Shown here piece after piece: positions 1 to 6,512 of a stretch of 6,512 bases of DNA (positions are counted from its first letter, which is position 1; every line of letters starts with the position of its first letter). Source of the DNA: JBFWQM01 sp050249455 (GTDB taxonomy: Bacteria > Pseudomonadota > Alphaproteobacteria > MPNO01 > VGEU01). Both the position numbers and the translations under genes were made by a program. The stretch covers positions 1 through 6,512 of the forward strand of contig JBFWQM010000275.1 in assembly GCA_050249455.1 (NCBI GenBank), written 5' to 3'. The notes beneath the pieces were generated by a model, which saw only the letters and a list, made by a program, of their open reading frames with translations, was not told where the DNA came from and made no database searches.

Positions 1-2
1 TG

Positions 3-605
<603 letters not shown>

Positions 606-669
606 GCCGCGGCGCGCCGCCGTCCCCCCGTCAAGGACACGTGATTGGCGGGGGCCAGGCGGCGGGCCT

Positions 670-1419
670 ATGTTGCAGGGCATGACCCGTATCCTCTGGA
701 TCGCCGCGTTCGTTTTCGCCCTGGCCGCCACGCCGGCCGGCGCGGAGCCGGCGCCCCAGAAGCGGATCGTGGTGGAGCTGTTCACCTCGCAGGGCTGCTC
801 GTCCTGCCCGCCGGCCGACGCGTACCTGCGCGAGCTCGCCAAGCGCAGCGACCTCCTCGTCCTGTCGCTGCATGTCGACTACTGGAACTATATCGGCTGG
901 AAGGACCCGTTCTCGTCGCGGCAGATGACCGACCGGCAGAACGGCTACAAGAAGGCGTTCCAGCTCCGCTTCATCTACACGCCGCAGATGGTGGTGGACG
1001 GCCGCGCCGAGGTGGTCGGCTCGCGCGCCGACCTCGCCGAGAGGATCCTCGCGGAAGCGAAGGCGCGCGACCGCGTGCCGATCGCCATCTCGCGCTACCG
1101 CGAGGGCGCGGCGACGGTGCGCATCGCCGCCGCGTCGTTCAGCGGCGACCCGGCGATCGTGTGGCTGGTGTTCTACGACGACGAGCACACGACCAGCATC
1201 GAGCGCGGCGAGAACGAAGGCCGCACCATCGTCAACGCAAACGTGGTGCGCATCTGGCGCAAGCTCGGGACCTGGACGGGCGAGGAGGCGGAATACCGCG
1301 TCGCCGCCTCCGAGCACGGCGCGGCGGAGCGCGACAACTGCGCCGTCATCCTGCAGCGCGGCTACAACGGCCCGATCCTCGGCGCCGCCGCCGGCCCGCT
1401 CAAGATGCCGGTGAAGTAG
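670..1419 (+). CDS. Secreted DUF1223 family protein (thioredoxin-like fold)
   Basis: This is a 249-residue protein of the DUF1223 family, whose function is not established. Residues 1-25 form a signal peptide: a short basic start, a hydrophobic core ILWIAAFVFALAA, and a probable cut after AGA (25/26), so the mature protein should be periplasmic. A thioredoxin-like layout follows: VVELFTSQGCSSCPPAD with a CxxC pair at Cys43/Cys46, then HVDYWNYIGWKDPFSSR (about 68-84), then YTPQMVVDG with a likely cis-proline at Pro105. One further cysteine is Cys224. This suggests a thiol redox or metal-binding role, which is inference. The start at ATG 670 is uncertain: an in-frame ATG at 682 (245 residues) also leaves an intact signal peptide, and neither has a convincing ribosome binding site. 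It lies 64 bp after acnA in the same direction and may be co-transcribed with it. Confidence 0.9.
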   Translation: MLQGMTRILWIAAFVFALAATPAGAEPAPQKRIVVELFTSQGCSSCPPADAYLRELAKRSDLLVLSLHVDYWNYIGWKDPFSSRQMTDRQNGYKKAFQLRFIYTPQMVVDGRAEVVGSRADLAERILAEAKARDRVPIAISRYREGAATVRIAAASFSGDPAIVWLVFYDDEHTTSIERGENEGRTIVNANVVRIWRKLGTWTGEEAEYRVAASEHGAAERDNCAVILQRGYNGPILGAAAGPLKMPVK

Positions 1420-1436
1420 GCGCCGCCGCGCGGCGC
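1420..1436 (+). terminator. Possible hairpin after the DUF1223 gene
   Basis: Directly after the TAG stop, GCGCCG (1420-1425) pairs with CGGCGC (1431-1436) around a 5-nt loop. No T-run follows, so this is at best a weak or Rho-assisted terminator. In DNA of this GC content such short stems also arise by chance. Confidence 0.2.
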
Positions 1437-1502
1437 AGCGCGCGCCACGCTAGGTGTTCCTCCCTACTATGCCGGAACGGACGCCCCCGCTAGCCTTCGA
1501 GC

Positions 1503-1556
1503 GGCCTTCGCGTAAAGAGGCCGGCGCGTAAAAGGTCAAGGGCCGGCTCGCAAAGC
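1503..1556 (+). repeat. Three degenerate 16-nt direct repeats upstream of the PEP-CTERM gene
   Basis: The pattern GGCC-NN-CGCGTAAA occurs at 1503-1516 and again at 1519-1532, a period of 16 bp with 12 of 16 positions identical. A third, weaker copy, GGCCGGCTCGCAAA, lies at 1541-1554, 22 bp after the second and again about 12 of 16 identical to it. The hexamer GCCGGC also recurs at 1520, 1542 and 1557. The block ends 22 bp before the GTG start of the next gene, where operator sites or a leader element could sit. A regulatory role is inference; the repeats themselves are visible. Confidence 0.45.
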
Positions 1557-1564
1557 GCCGGCTG

Positions 1565-1571
1565 CGAGGGG
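1565..1571 (+). promoter_or_regulatory. Ribosome binding site of the PEP-CTERM gene
   Basis: The purine run GAGGGGG ends 7 nt before the GTG at 1579. This is the best Shine-Dalgarno match in front of this gene. It favours the GTG over the in-frame ATG at 1588, which would be 16 nt away. Confidence 0.6.
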
Positions 1572-1578
1572 GCAATCC

Positions 1579-3456
1579 GTGAAAGCGATGAACGAGGCAT
1601 TCGCCCCCGGCGCGAACGCTGCGGCCTCGCGCATCCGCGCGCGCCTTCTTCCATTCGGCGTCGCGTTCGCCGTCGCGGTCGGCGCGGTCGCGGCGGCGCG
1701 GGCGGCGCCCTCGGCCGTGAGCGATGCGATCACCTTCTCCACCCAGGACCAGAGCCTGTGGGGTCCCGGACAGGAGCCGCTCGTCTTCAAGCCATTCACG
1801 GCGCCGGTGATCAACATCGACACCGGCCCGCAGAGCATCGGCGAGATCGCCGACCTCTCCACCACGATCCCGAATCCGGCGCGTCTCGCCTACGACACCG
1901 CGTTCGCCGCGTGCCGCGTCGCCTTCTCCGCCACCATATGCCGCAACGGCGCGACGATACCGTTCATCGGCCACGTCGGCGGCCTCGGCAACGCGCCGCC
2001 GGCGACCCTCAGCGTCGGACTCGGCAAGAACGGCCTGAAGCTGAGCTCCGACATCGATTTCGAGGCGGGCTTCAAGGGCGACGTCACGCTCGACGGCGGC
2101 AAGGTGGACGTCACCGTGCCGACCGCCTTCACGCTGCAGGCCGACCGCAGCGCCTACAATCCCGGCGAGGTGGGCAAGCTGGCGGTGTTCGGTGCCGTCA
2201 ATGCCCCGACCATGACCACCGAATTCAGCGATCTGGACCTCAGCCTGCGGGCCTACGCCGACATCGACATCAGCGCCGGCATCGAAGCCTACGTCGTCGG
2301 CCAGGGCGGCGGCAACGCGACCAACATCGTCAACGTGGACCGCTACCTTGAGCAGGAGCTCATCGGCATCGGCGTCGGCAACAGCAAGATCGACCTGCGC
2401 CTGTTTGGCGAGCAGGCGCTGGAGCTCGACACCACCGGCGGCATCGGCGCCAACGTGTTCGGCATCGCCTATCCGAACAACCAGTCGCTGGTCAAAATCC
2501 CGCTCGCCGACGTGCAGATCCAGGTGCCCGACCTCGACACGCCGCCCACCAGCGGCTTCGACGGCACGAGCATCGTCAACACCCACTACCCGATCGAGCG
2601 CGTCGCCGACGAGAACGACCTGACGCTGATCGGCAACGCCGCCGGATTCAACCGCACCGACGTCGGCAAGATCGACATCGATTACGACGGCGTCATCAGC
2701 GCGGCGTCGATCTCCGCCGGCGCGCCGGTCGTCTTCGGCCTCTCGGCCGGCGTCACCGGCATCTTCTCGATCGAGGGCAACCTGCTCGACTACGACCTCG
2801 GCGCCTTCCTCGGCTTCGCGCAGACGATGACGTTCACGCCGAAGCTGATGGCGGAGCTCGCGTTCAGCGTGCCGGTGCGGGTCAAGACCGCATCCGGCGC
2901 CTTCGAGGAGGTAATGAAACTCGTCACCGAGGTCGGCGAGGAATTCGAGTTCATCTTCCCGACCGACGGCTTCGACGTCATCCCGACCTACTACCTCGAG
3001 AACGTGTTCAGCAACGCCACCGACTTCATCATCACCCCGGTCGCGACGATCTCGATCCTGCAGCTCAAGGTCACCGGGCTGGCGGCGGACATTTTCGGCA
3101 TCGATGCCGACCTCGCCCTGTTCCAGAACGCCTTCCCGCTGGCAGACCCGATCAAGGCGGCGGAGGTGTTCGACGACTCGTTCGCCCTGGAGGGCTTCGA
3201 GCGGATGTCGGGCACGCCGCTGCACCTGATGCTGCTGTCGGACGGCGCGATCGGCGGCGACCTCGTCGCGGCGCCGGAGCCGGCCGCGATCGCGACGATG
3301 GCCGTCGGCCTCGTCGTCCTCGCCGCAGGCCGACGGCGGCGCGGCCGGCGCGCCGCTCAGGAAGCCGGCGCGGCGGACGCCGGCCGGCGCAGCGCGCGCA
3401 GCGCCAGCCACATGAACAGCGCCGCCTGCACCCAGCCCGCCGCCACGGCGGCGTAG
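1579..3456 (+). CDS. Secreted PEP-CTERM sorting-signal protein with unrecognised body and C-terminal extension
   Basis: This is a 625-residue exported protein. An N-terminal signal peptide has a basic stretch SRIRAR (17-22), a hydrophobic core (23-40) and a probable cut near ARA (42/43). Near the C terminus is a tripartite sorting signal: PEP at 566-568, a hydrophobic helix (about 569-583), then the arginine cluster RRRRGRR (585-591). By family knowledge such proteins are processed by an exosortase at the inner membrane and often end up in the envelope or extracellular matrix; no exosortase is in the window. I do not recognise a domain in the body (44-565). It is rich in Gly, Ala, Asp, Ile and Val, looks beta-rich, and has only two cysteines (Cys112, Cys121), possibly a disulfide. 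The GTG start is chosen for its ribosome binding site. Oddly, the frame runs 34 residues past the arginine cluster, and its last 100 bp overlap the convergent permease gene. The product is a predicted structural or matrix protein of unknown role. Confidence 0.85.
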   Translation: MKAMNEAFAPGANAAASRIRARLLPFGVAFAVAVGAVAAARAAPSAVSDAITFSTQDQSLWGPGQEPLVFKPFTAPVINIDTGPQSIGEIADLSTTIPNPARLAYDTAFAACRVAFSATICRNGATIPFIGHVGGLGNAPPATLSVGLGKNGLKLSSDIDFEAGFKGDVTLDGGKVDVTVPTAFTLQADRSAYNPGEVGKLAVFGAVNAPTMTTEFSDLDLSLRAYADIDISAGIEAYVVGQGGGNATNIVNVDRYLEQELIGIGVGNSKIDLRLFGEQALELDTTGGIGANVFGIAYPNNQSLVKIPLADVQIQVPDLDTPPTSGFDGTSIVNTHYPIERVADENDLTLIGNAAGFNRTDVGKIDIDYDGVISAASISAGAPVVFGLSAGVTGIFSIEGNLLDYDLGAFLGFAQTMTFTPKLMAELAFSVPVRVKTASGAFEEVMKLVTEVGEEFEFIFPTDGFDVIPTYYLENVFSNATDFIITPVATISILQLKVTGLAADIFGIDADLALFQNAFPLADPIKAAEVFDDSFALEGFERMSGTPLHLMLLSDGAIGGDLVAAPEPAAIATMAVGLVVLAAGRRRRGRRAAQEAGAADAGRRSARSASHMNSAACTQPAATAA

Positions 3457-4679
3457 CCGGGCGCGGACTGGCTGCCGATGCCGGCCGCCGCGTCCGACAC
3501 CATCGGCCAGAACGGCCAGGTGACCGCGCCGAGCTGCAGCGCCAGGGTGGGCAGCACCCAGTAGGCGACGAACAGCAGGAACAGGCCCGCCGCCTCCGCG
3601 CCGCGGCGCAGGCGGAACTGCAGCAAAAGCAGCAGCGCGCAGTCGCGCGCGAGGAAGCCGAGCGCAGCCGCCAGCGTCGCGCCGCGGTCGATGCCGTCGA
3701 TCGGTTCGGGCGTCGTGGCGATAGCGACCAGCAGCGCCATCCAGCCGATCGCCGTCGCCGCGAAGGCGGTGACCCAGGTCGGCAGCAGGCGCATCGCATC
3801 GCCCGTCGCCCCGGCACGCCACAGCGCGGCGACGCGGCGATAGTGCACGGCGTCATGCGCATCGAGCACGATCGCGACGTAGGTCACGGCGGCGAGCGAT
3901 GCGGTGGCCAGCAGGAGGCGGAACGCGGCGCGGTTGGATTCGATCTCCCACCCGGCGGCATAGACGGCGACGAACGCGAGAAAACCCAGCCACACGTACG
4001 GCGCGTTCTGCATCAGGAGCTCGCGCCGGAGCAGGCGATGGCACCCGACGATTGCCCAGCCGATCGCCGCCACGGCGCTGGCGGTCGCCAGCCAGAAGAT
4101 GCCGATGCGCCAGCCCCACCAGATCGACCACTCGTCGGTGTAGGTCGACGGCCACTGGAGCATGAAGCCGACCGCCGCGGCGAGCCCGACGCCCTGGTAC
4201 AGGTAGGCCTCCATGCGCGACCGCGCGGCGCGGCGGCGGATGCCGATCAGGCTCGCCAGCAGCGCCGCCACCTGCGCGACCAGGGCGATGAGAACCAGCT
4301 CGTGCAGGCGGAGCGCCGTGTCGCGCGGGCTGACGGCGACGATCGCGGCGAGGCAGATCAGCGCGGCGAGCCAGCGCGACGCCGTGGCGCCGACCAGCTT
4401 GCCCCATAGCATGCTCCATGCCCCCAGCGCGGAAAGCCGCTGCTGGTCCCAGGTGCGGTCGCGGATCTCGGCCACGATGCACACCGCGGCGTCGCGGCTG
4501 GCGAGCAACACGGCGAAGAACAGGTACAGGTACCGCGCGTGGTCCAGCATGCGGCCTTCGCGCAGGCCGGCGGGCAGGCCGACCGACAGCAGCAAGACGA
4601 CGGCGATCAGCAGCCCGTCGAGCACCAGCCGCCGCGGCGTGATGGTCAGCCACAGGTTGCGCTGGAGCTCCGGGTTCAT
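3357..4679 (-). CDS. ABC transporter permease, about 12 membrane helices
   Basis: This 440-residue integral membrane protein is the likely partner of the ATPase encoded just upstream. Hydrophobic segments lie near residues 18-38, 50-69, 103-118, 126-147, 163-176, 191-212, 228-244, 252-273, 302-321, 333-354, 363-384 and 408-430, giving about 12 helices. That is twice the six of a classic ABC-2 permease subunit. The cytoplasmic stretch after helix 2, EIRDRTWDQQRLSALGAW then WGKLVGA (71-97), resembles the loop of ABC-2 exporters that contacts the ATPase. The substrate cannot be read. The ATG at 4679 overlaps the ATPase stop as ATGA, with GAAAGG about 8 nt upstream as ribosome binding site, which implies translational coupling. 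The last helix runs almost to the stop, so the 100-bp overlap with the convergent PEP-CTERM gene falls in real permease coding sequence. Confidence 0.85.
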   Translation of the reverse strand: MNPELQRNLWLTITPRRLVLDGLLIAVVLLLSVGLPAGLREGRMLDHARYLYLFFAVLLASRDAAVCIVAEIRDRTWDQQRLSALGAWSMLWGKLVGATASRWLAALICLAAIVAVSPRDTALRLHELVLIALVAQVAALLASLIGIRRRAARSRMEAYLYQGVGLAAAVGFMLQWPSTYTDEWSIWWGWRIGIFWLATASAVAAIGWAIVGCHRLLRRELLMQNAPYVWLGFLAFVAVYAAGWEIESNRAAFRLLLATASLAAVTYVAIVLDAHDAVHYRRVAALWRAGATGDAMRLLPTWVTAFAATAIGWMALLVAIATTPEPIDGIDRGATLAAALGFLARDCALLLLLQFRLRRGAEAAGLFLLFVAYWVLPTLALQLGAVTWPFWPMVSDAAAGIGSQSAPGYAAVAAGWVQAALFMWLALRALRRPASAAPAS

Positions 4680-5596
4680 CCGCCGCGCCTTTCGCGCACG
4701 CTGGCGAGGTAGTGGTCCTGCATGCTGGTCGCCGCGGCGGCGAACGAGGCCACCGGGAAGCCTTGCGCGATCAGCCCGGCGAGCAGCGCCGCCCGCGCCG
4801 CGGCATCGCCTTCCACCACCACCGTCGCGCCGTCGGCGTCCGCCGCGACCGGATCGCGGCCGGTCAGTTCGCGCAGCGCCGCGCCGAGCCCGGGACGCGA
4901 CGCGGCGAGCGCGACGACGATGCGGGTCGCCTGGCCCGCCTGGCCGCGCACCGCGCGCCGGCCGATCAGCCGGCCGCCGTCGATGATCACCATCTCGTCG
5001 CTGTAGTCCTCCAACTCCGCCAGGATGTGGGAGGAGACCAGCAGCGACATGCCGCGTTCGCGCAGCGCGAGGAAGAGGCGCGACAGCGCCTCGCGCGCCT
5101 CCGGGTCCAGCCCGGCGGCCGGCTCGTCGAGCAGCAGGAGCCGCGGCGCGTGCACGATCGCCTGGCCGATGCCGAGCCGCTGGCGGTAGCCGCGCGACAG
5201 CTCGCCCGCCGGCTGGTCCAGCCGCCCATCGAGCCCGACCAGCGCCGCCGTCTCGCGCACCGCCGCGTCGGCGGCGGGCGCGTCGAACCCGCGGGCGCGC
5301 GCGGCGTAGAGCAGGCACTGCCGCACCGTCAGATCGTCGTAGAGGCCGTAGAAATCCTGCAGGTAGCCGATGGCCCGATGCACCGCGCGGGGGTCGGCGC
5401 GGGTGTCGATGCCCGCGATCCGCACGGTGCCCGAGAACGGCATCTCCAGCGCCGCGAGGAGGCGCATCAGGGTGGTCTTGCCCGCCCCGTTGGGGCCGAC
5501 CAGCGCGGTGATGCTGCCGGCCGGGATCGCCAGGGTGATGCCGTGGAGCGCGCGCTGCGACGGGTACTCGTAGACCAGGTCCTGGACGTCGATCAT
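4676..5596 (-). CDS. ABC transporter ATP-binding protein (exporter type, CcmA/GldA-like)
   Basis: This 306-residue protein hydrolyses ATP to drive the adjacent permease at the cytoplasmic membrane face. All nucleotide-binding motifs are intact: Walker A GPNGAGKTT (34-42), Q-loop Gln80, signature LSRGYRQR (133-140), Walker B LLLLDEP (153-159), D-loop GLDP (162-165) and the switch His190 in SSH. The non-canonical signature (SRGYRQ instead of SGGQ) is common in the ABC-2 exporter ATPases of COG1131. About 90 residues follow the core as an accessory C-terminal domain. I chose ATG 5596 because the protein then begins MIDVQDLVYEY, the normal first strand. A longer frame from GTG 5656 adds 20 residues unlike the family and would begin upstream of the candidate promoter. 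The ribosome binding site is poor. The stop overlaps the permease start by 4 nt, so the two form one operon. Export of a lipid, polysaccharide or small molecule is possible but not shown. Confidence 0.93.
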   Translation of the reverse strand: MIDVQDLVYEYPSQRALHGITLAIPAGSITALVGPNGAGKTTLMRLLAALEMPFSGTVRIAGIDTRADPRAVHRAIGYLQDFYGLYDDLTVRQCLLYAARARGFDAPAADAAVRETAALVGLDGRLDQPAGELSRGYRQRLGIGQAIVHAPRLLLLDEPAAGLDPEAREALSRLFLALRERGMSLLVSSHILAELEDYSDEMVIIDGGRLIGRRAVRGQAGQATRIVVALAASRPGLGAALRELTGRDPVAADADGATVVVEGDAAARAALLAGLIAQGFPVASFAAAATSMQDHYLASVRERRGG

Positions 5597-5623
5597 GCAC
5601 GCGCCGCCGGCTGCCGGGGCCGC

Positions 5624-5652
5624 ATTGTCGCAAGCGGGGACTCGGCGGTCCA
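5624..5652 (-). promoter_or_regulatory. Candidate sigma-70-like promoter of the ABC operon
   Basis: Read on the - strand, TGGACC (5652-5647) and GACAAT (5629-5624) are separated by exactly 17 bp, each matching 4 of 6 consensus positions. Transcription would start near 5617, about 20 nt before the ATPase ATG. The match is moderate, but the placement and spacing fit. Confidence 0.3.
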
Positions 5653-5696
5653 GCACGGGTCGCTACGCAGGTCGCGCATCGCGTCCGGCGGCGGCA

Positions 5697-5795
5697 CCCC
5701 CTCCCCCAACCCCCTCCCGCGAGGGGAGGGGGCTTGTCCGCCGCCCCTCGCCGTCGCGCCCCCTCCCCTCGCGGGAGGGGGGTGGGGGGAGGGGG
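5697..5795. repeat. Large inverted repeat of C/G tracts between htpG and the ABC operon
   Basis: The left arm (5697-5732, 36 bp) and the right arm (5759-5795, 37 bp) are reverse complements apart from one substitution and one inserted base. A 26-bp spacer (5733-5758) separates them. Each arm also carries its own small palindrome, CCCTCCC-GCGA-GGGGAGGG in style, near its inner end. C-rich and G-rich dispersed intergenic repeats of this general look are common in GC-rich proteobacterial genomes, so this is probably a member of such a family. The structure could fold as a cruciform or long hairpin and lies wholly outside coding sequence. Confidence 0.8.
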
Positions 5796-5796
5796 C

Positions 5797-5812
5797 GCTC
5801 GCGGAAGCGAGC
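5797..5812 (-). terminator. Short hairpin just downstream of htpG
   Basis: GCTCGC and GCGAGC form a perfect 6-bp stem around a 4-nt loop, GGAA on the + strand and TTCC on the - strand. In the direction of htpG it begins 22 nt after the stop codon. No T-run follows; the sequence runs instead into the C-rich end of the inverted repeat. It may stabilise the htpG transcript end or help terminate it. Confidence 0.35.
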
Positions 5813-5834
5813 AAGAGGCAATCGGCGCGAGCGG

Positions 5835-6512
5835 CTACGCGACCGCCTTCTCCAGCATCGCGCCGAGGCGGCGGGCGAAGGCGGAGGGGTCGGGCAGCGG
5901 GTCACCGTCCATGATGCGGGCCTGGTCGAGCAGCAGCCAGGCGGTGTCCTCGAGCCGCGCCGCGGCGCCGTCGCGCCCGACGCCGGCGGCCAGCGCCCGG
6001 ATCACGGGATGCGCCGCGTTGATCTCCAGGATGCGCTTGGCCGGCGCGACGGTCTGGCGGTGCTGCTTCAGCAGCCGTTCGAGGTGGAGGTCGACGTCGC
6101 CCTCGTCGGAGACCAGGCACACCGCGCTGTCGGTCAGCCGCTCGGAGACCCGGACGTCCTTCACCGCGTCCTTGAGCGCGAGCTTGAACAGCGCGATCAG
6201 CGGGCCGGTGTCGGCGGTCTCCGCCGCCGGCGTCTCGTCGGTCTTGGCGATGGCGCCGAGGTCGGCGCCGGCGCGGGTGGCGGACTTGAACGGCTTCTCC
6301 TGGTATTCGCCGACCGCGGGCACCCAGAACTCGTCCACCGCGTCGGTGAGCAGCAGCACCTCCACCCCGCGGGCGCGGAAGCCCTCCAGATGCGGGCTGG
6401 TCTTGAGCAGCGCGAGGTCGTCGCCGGTGATGGTGTAGATCGCCTGCTGCCCCTCCTTCATCCGCCCGACGTACTCGTCCAGGCTGACGAGGCCGTCGCC
6501 CGCGGTGGTGCG
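5835..6512 (-). CDS. htpG: Chaperone HtpG (bacterial Hsp90), C-terminal part (5' end outside window)
   Basis: HtpG is the cytoplasmic ATP-dependent Hsp90 chaperone that remodels client proteins as a dimer. The visible 225 residues span the end of the middle domain and the C-terminal dimerisation domain; the ATP-binding N-terminal domain lies beyond the window edge. Recognisable family blocks are LDEYVGRMKEGQQAIYTITGDD near the visible start, VLLLTDAVDEFWVPAVGEYQEKPFKS, the stretch AKRILEINAAHPVIRAL (about 158-174), and LLDQARIMDGDPLPDPSAFARRL near the end. The frame is open to the window edge, and the stop is TAG at 5837-5835. The ABC operon follows in the same direction after a 238-bp gap with the inverted repeat, so it is probably transcribed separately. 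Confidence 0.96.
   Translation of the reverse strand, partial: RTTAGDGLVSLDEYVGRMKEGQQAIYTITGDDLALLKTSPHLEGFRARGVEVLLLTDAVDEFWVPAVGEYQEKPFKSATRAGADLGAIAKTDETPAAETADTGPLIALFKLALKDAVKDVRVSERLTDSAVCLVSDEGDVDLHLERLLKQHRQTVAPAKRILEINAAHPVIRALAAGVGRDGAAARLEDTAWLLLDQARIMDGDPLPDPSAFARRLGAMLEKAVA

Noticed and set aside
609..620. Perfect 12-bp palindrome GCGGCGCGCCGC after acnA
   Set aside because: It is too short and has no T-run; strings of this kind are frequent by chance at this GC content, so it is not called a terminator.
1465..1534. Possible promoter elements (TACTAT at 1465, TAAAAG at 1529, GGAAC near 1474) before the PEP-CTERM gene
   Set aside because: None has a fitting partner box at the right spacing for sigma-70 or for the extracytoplasmic stress sigma factor pattern, so no promoter is called.
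1450..3822. A 790-codon open frame on the - strand across the whole PEP-CTERM gene
   Set aside because: Its product is a low-complexity Arg/Asp/Val/Gly string with no domain, and it runs antisense to a gene with signal peptide, ribosome binding site and sorting signal. Long antisense frames are expected where third positions are almost all G or C.
5597..5656. A 20-residue N-terminal extension of the ATPase from GTG 5656
   Set aside because: The extra residues do not resemble the family and the frame would start upstream of the candidate promoter. ATG 5596 gives the standard N terminus.
5697..5795. Inverted repeat as a CRISPR unit or insertion sequence end
   Set aside because: There are only two arms in opposite orientation, no regular spacer series, no transposase and no visible target-site duplication.
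4712..5914. A 400-codon + strand frame opposite the ATPase and inverted repeat
   Set aside because: The product is Arg/Gln/Ala-rich without recognisable motifs, and it covers the well-supported ATPase plus the non-coding repeat. It is a compositional shadow.

Overview
The window is very GC-rich, densely coded DNA from a Gram-negative bacterium, most likely an alphaproteobacterium. The grounds are the strong G/C third-position bias, an aconitase A gene followed by a DUF1223 protein (an arrangement I recall from alphaproteobacterial genomes, not checked here), and a PEP-CTERM protein, a class that depends on an exosortase and an outer membrane. The exact genus cannot be read from the sequence.

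Left part, + strand: the 3' end of acnA (1-605), then a secreted thioredoxin-fold DUF1223 protein (670-1419), then a 159-bp gap holding three degenerate direct repeats, then a 625-codon gene (1579-3456) for a secreted protein with an N-terminal signal peptide and a PEP-CTERM sorting signal. I recognise no domain in its large central body.

Right part, - strand: the 3' end of htpG (6512-5835), a 238-bp gap that contains a large G/C-tract inverted repeat (5697-5795) and a candidate promoter, then a two-gene ABC transporter operon. The ATPase (5596-4676) and the 12-helix permease (4679-3357) share a 4-nt ATGA overlap. The permease converges on the PEP-CTERM gene, and their 3' ends overlap by 100 bp.

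The housekeeping genes at both edges (acnA, htpG) frame a less conserved middle. The points most worth a second look are the uncharacterised PEP-CTERM protein and its tail beyond the sorting signal, the repeats in front of it, and the inverted repeat with potential G-quadruplexes on both strands. I see no strong sign of a wholly new multi-gene system, no tRNA or rRNA, no insertion sequence and no CRISPR array.
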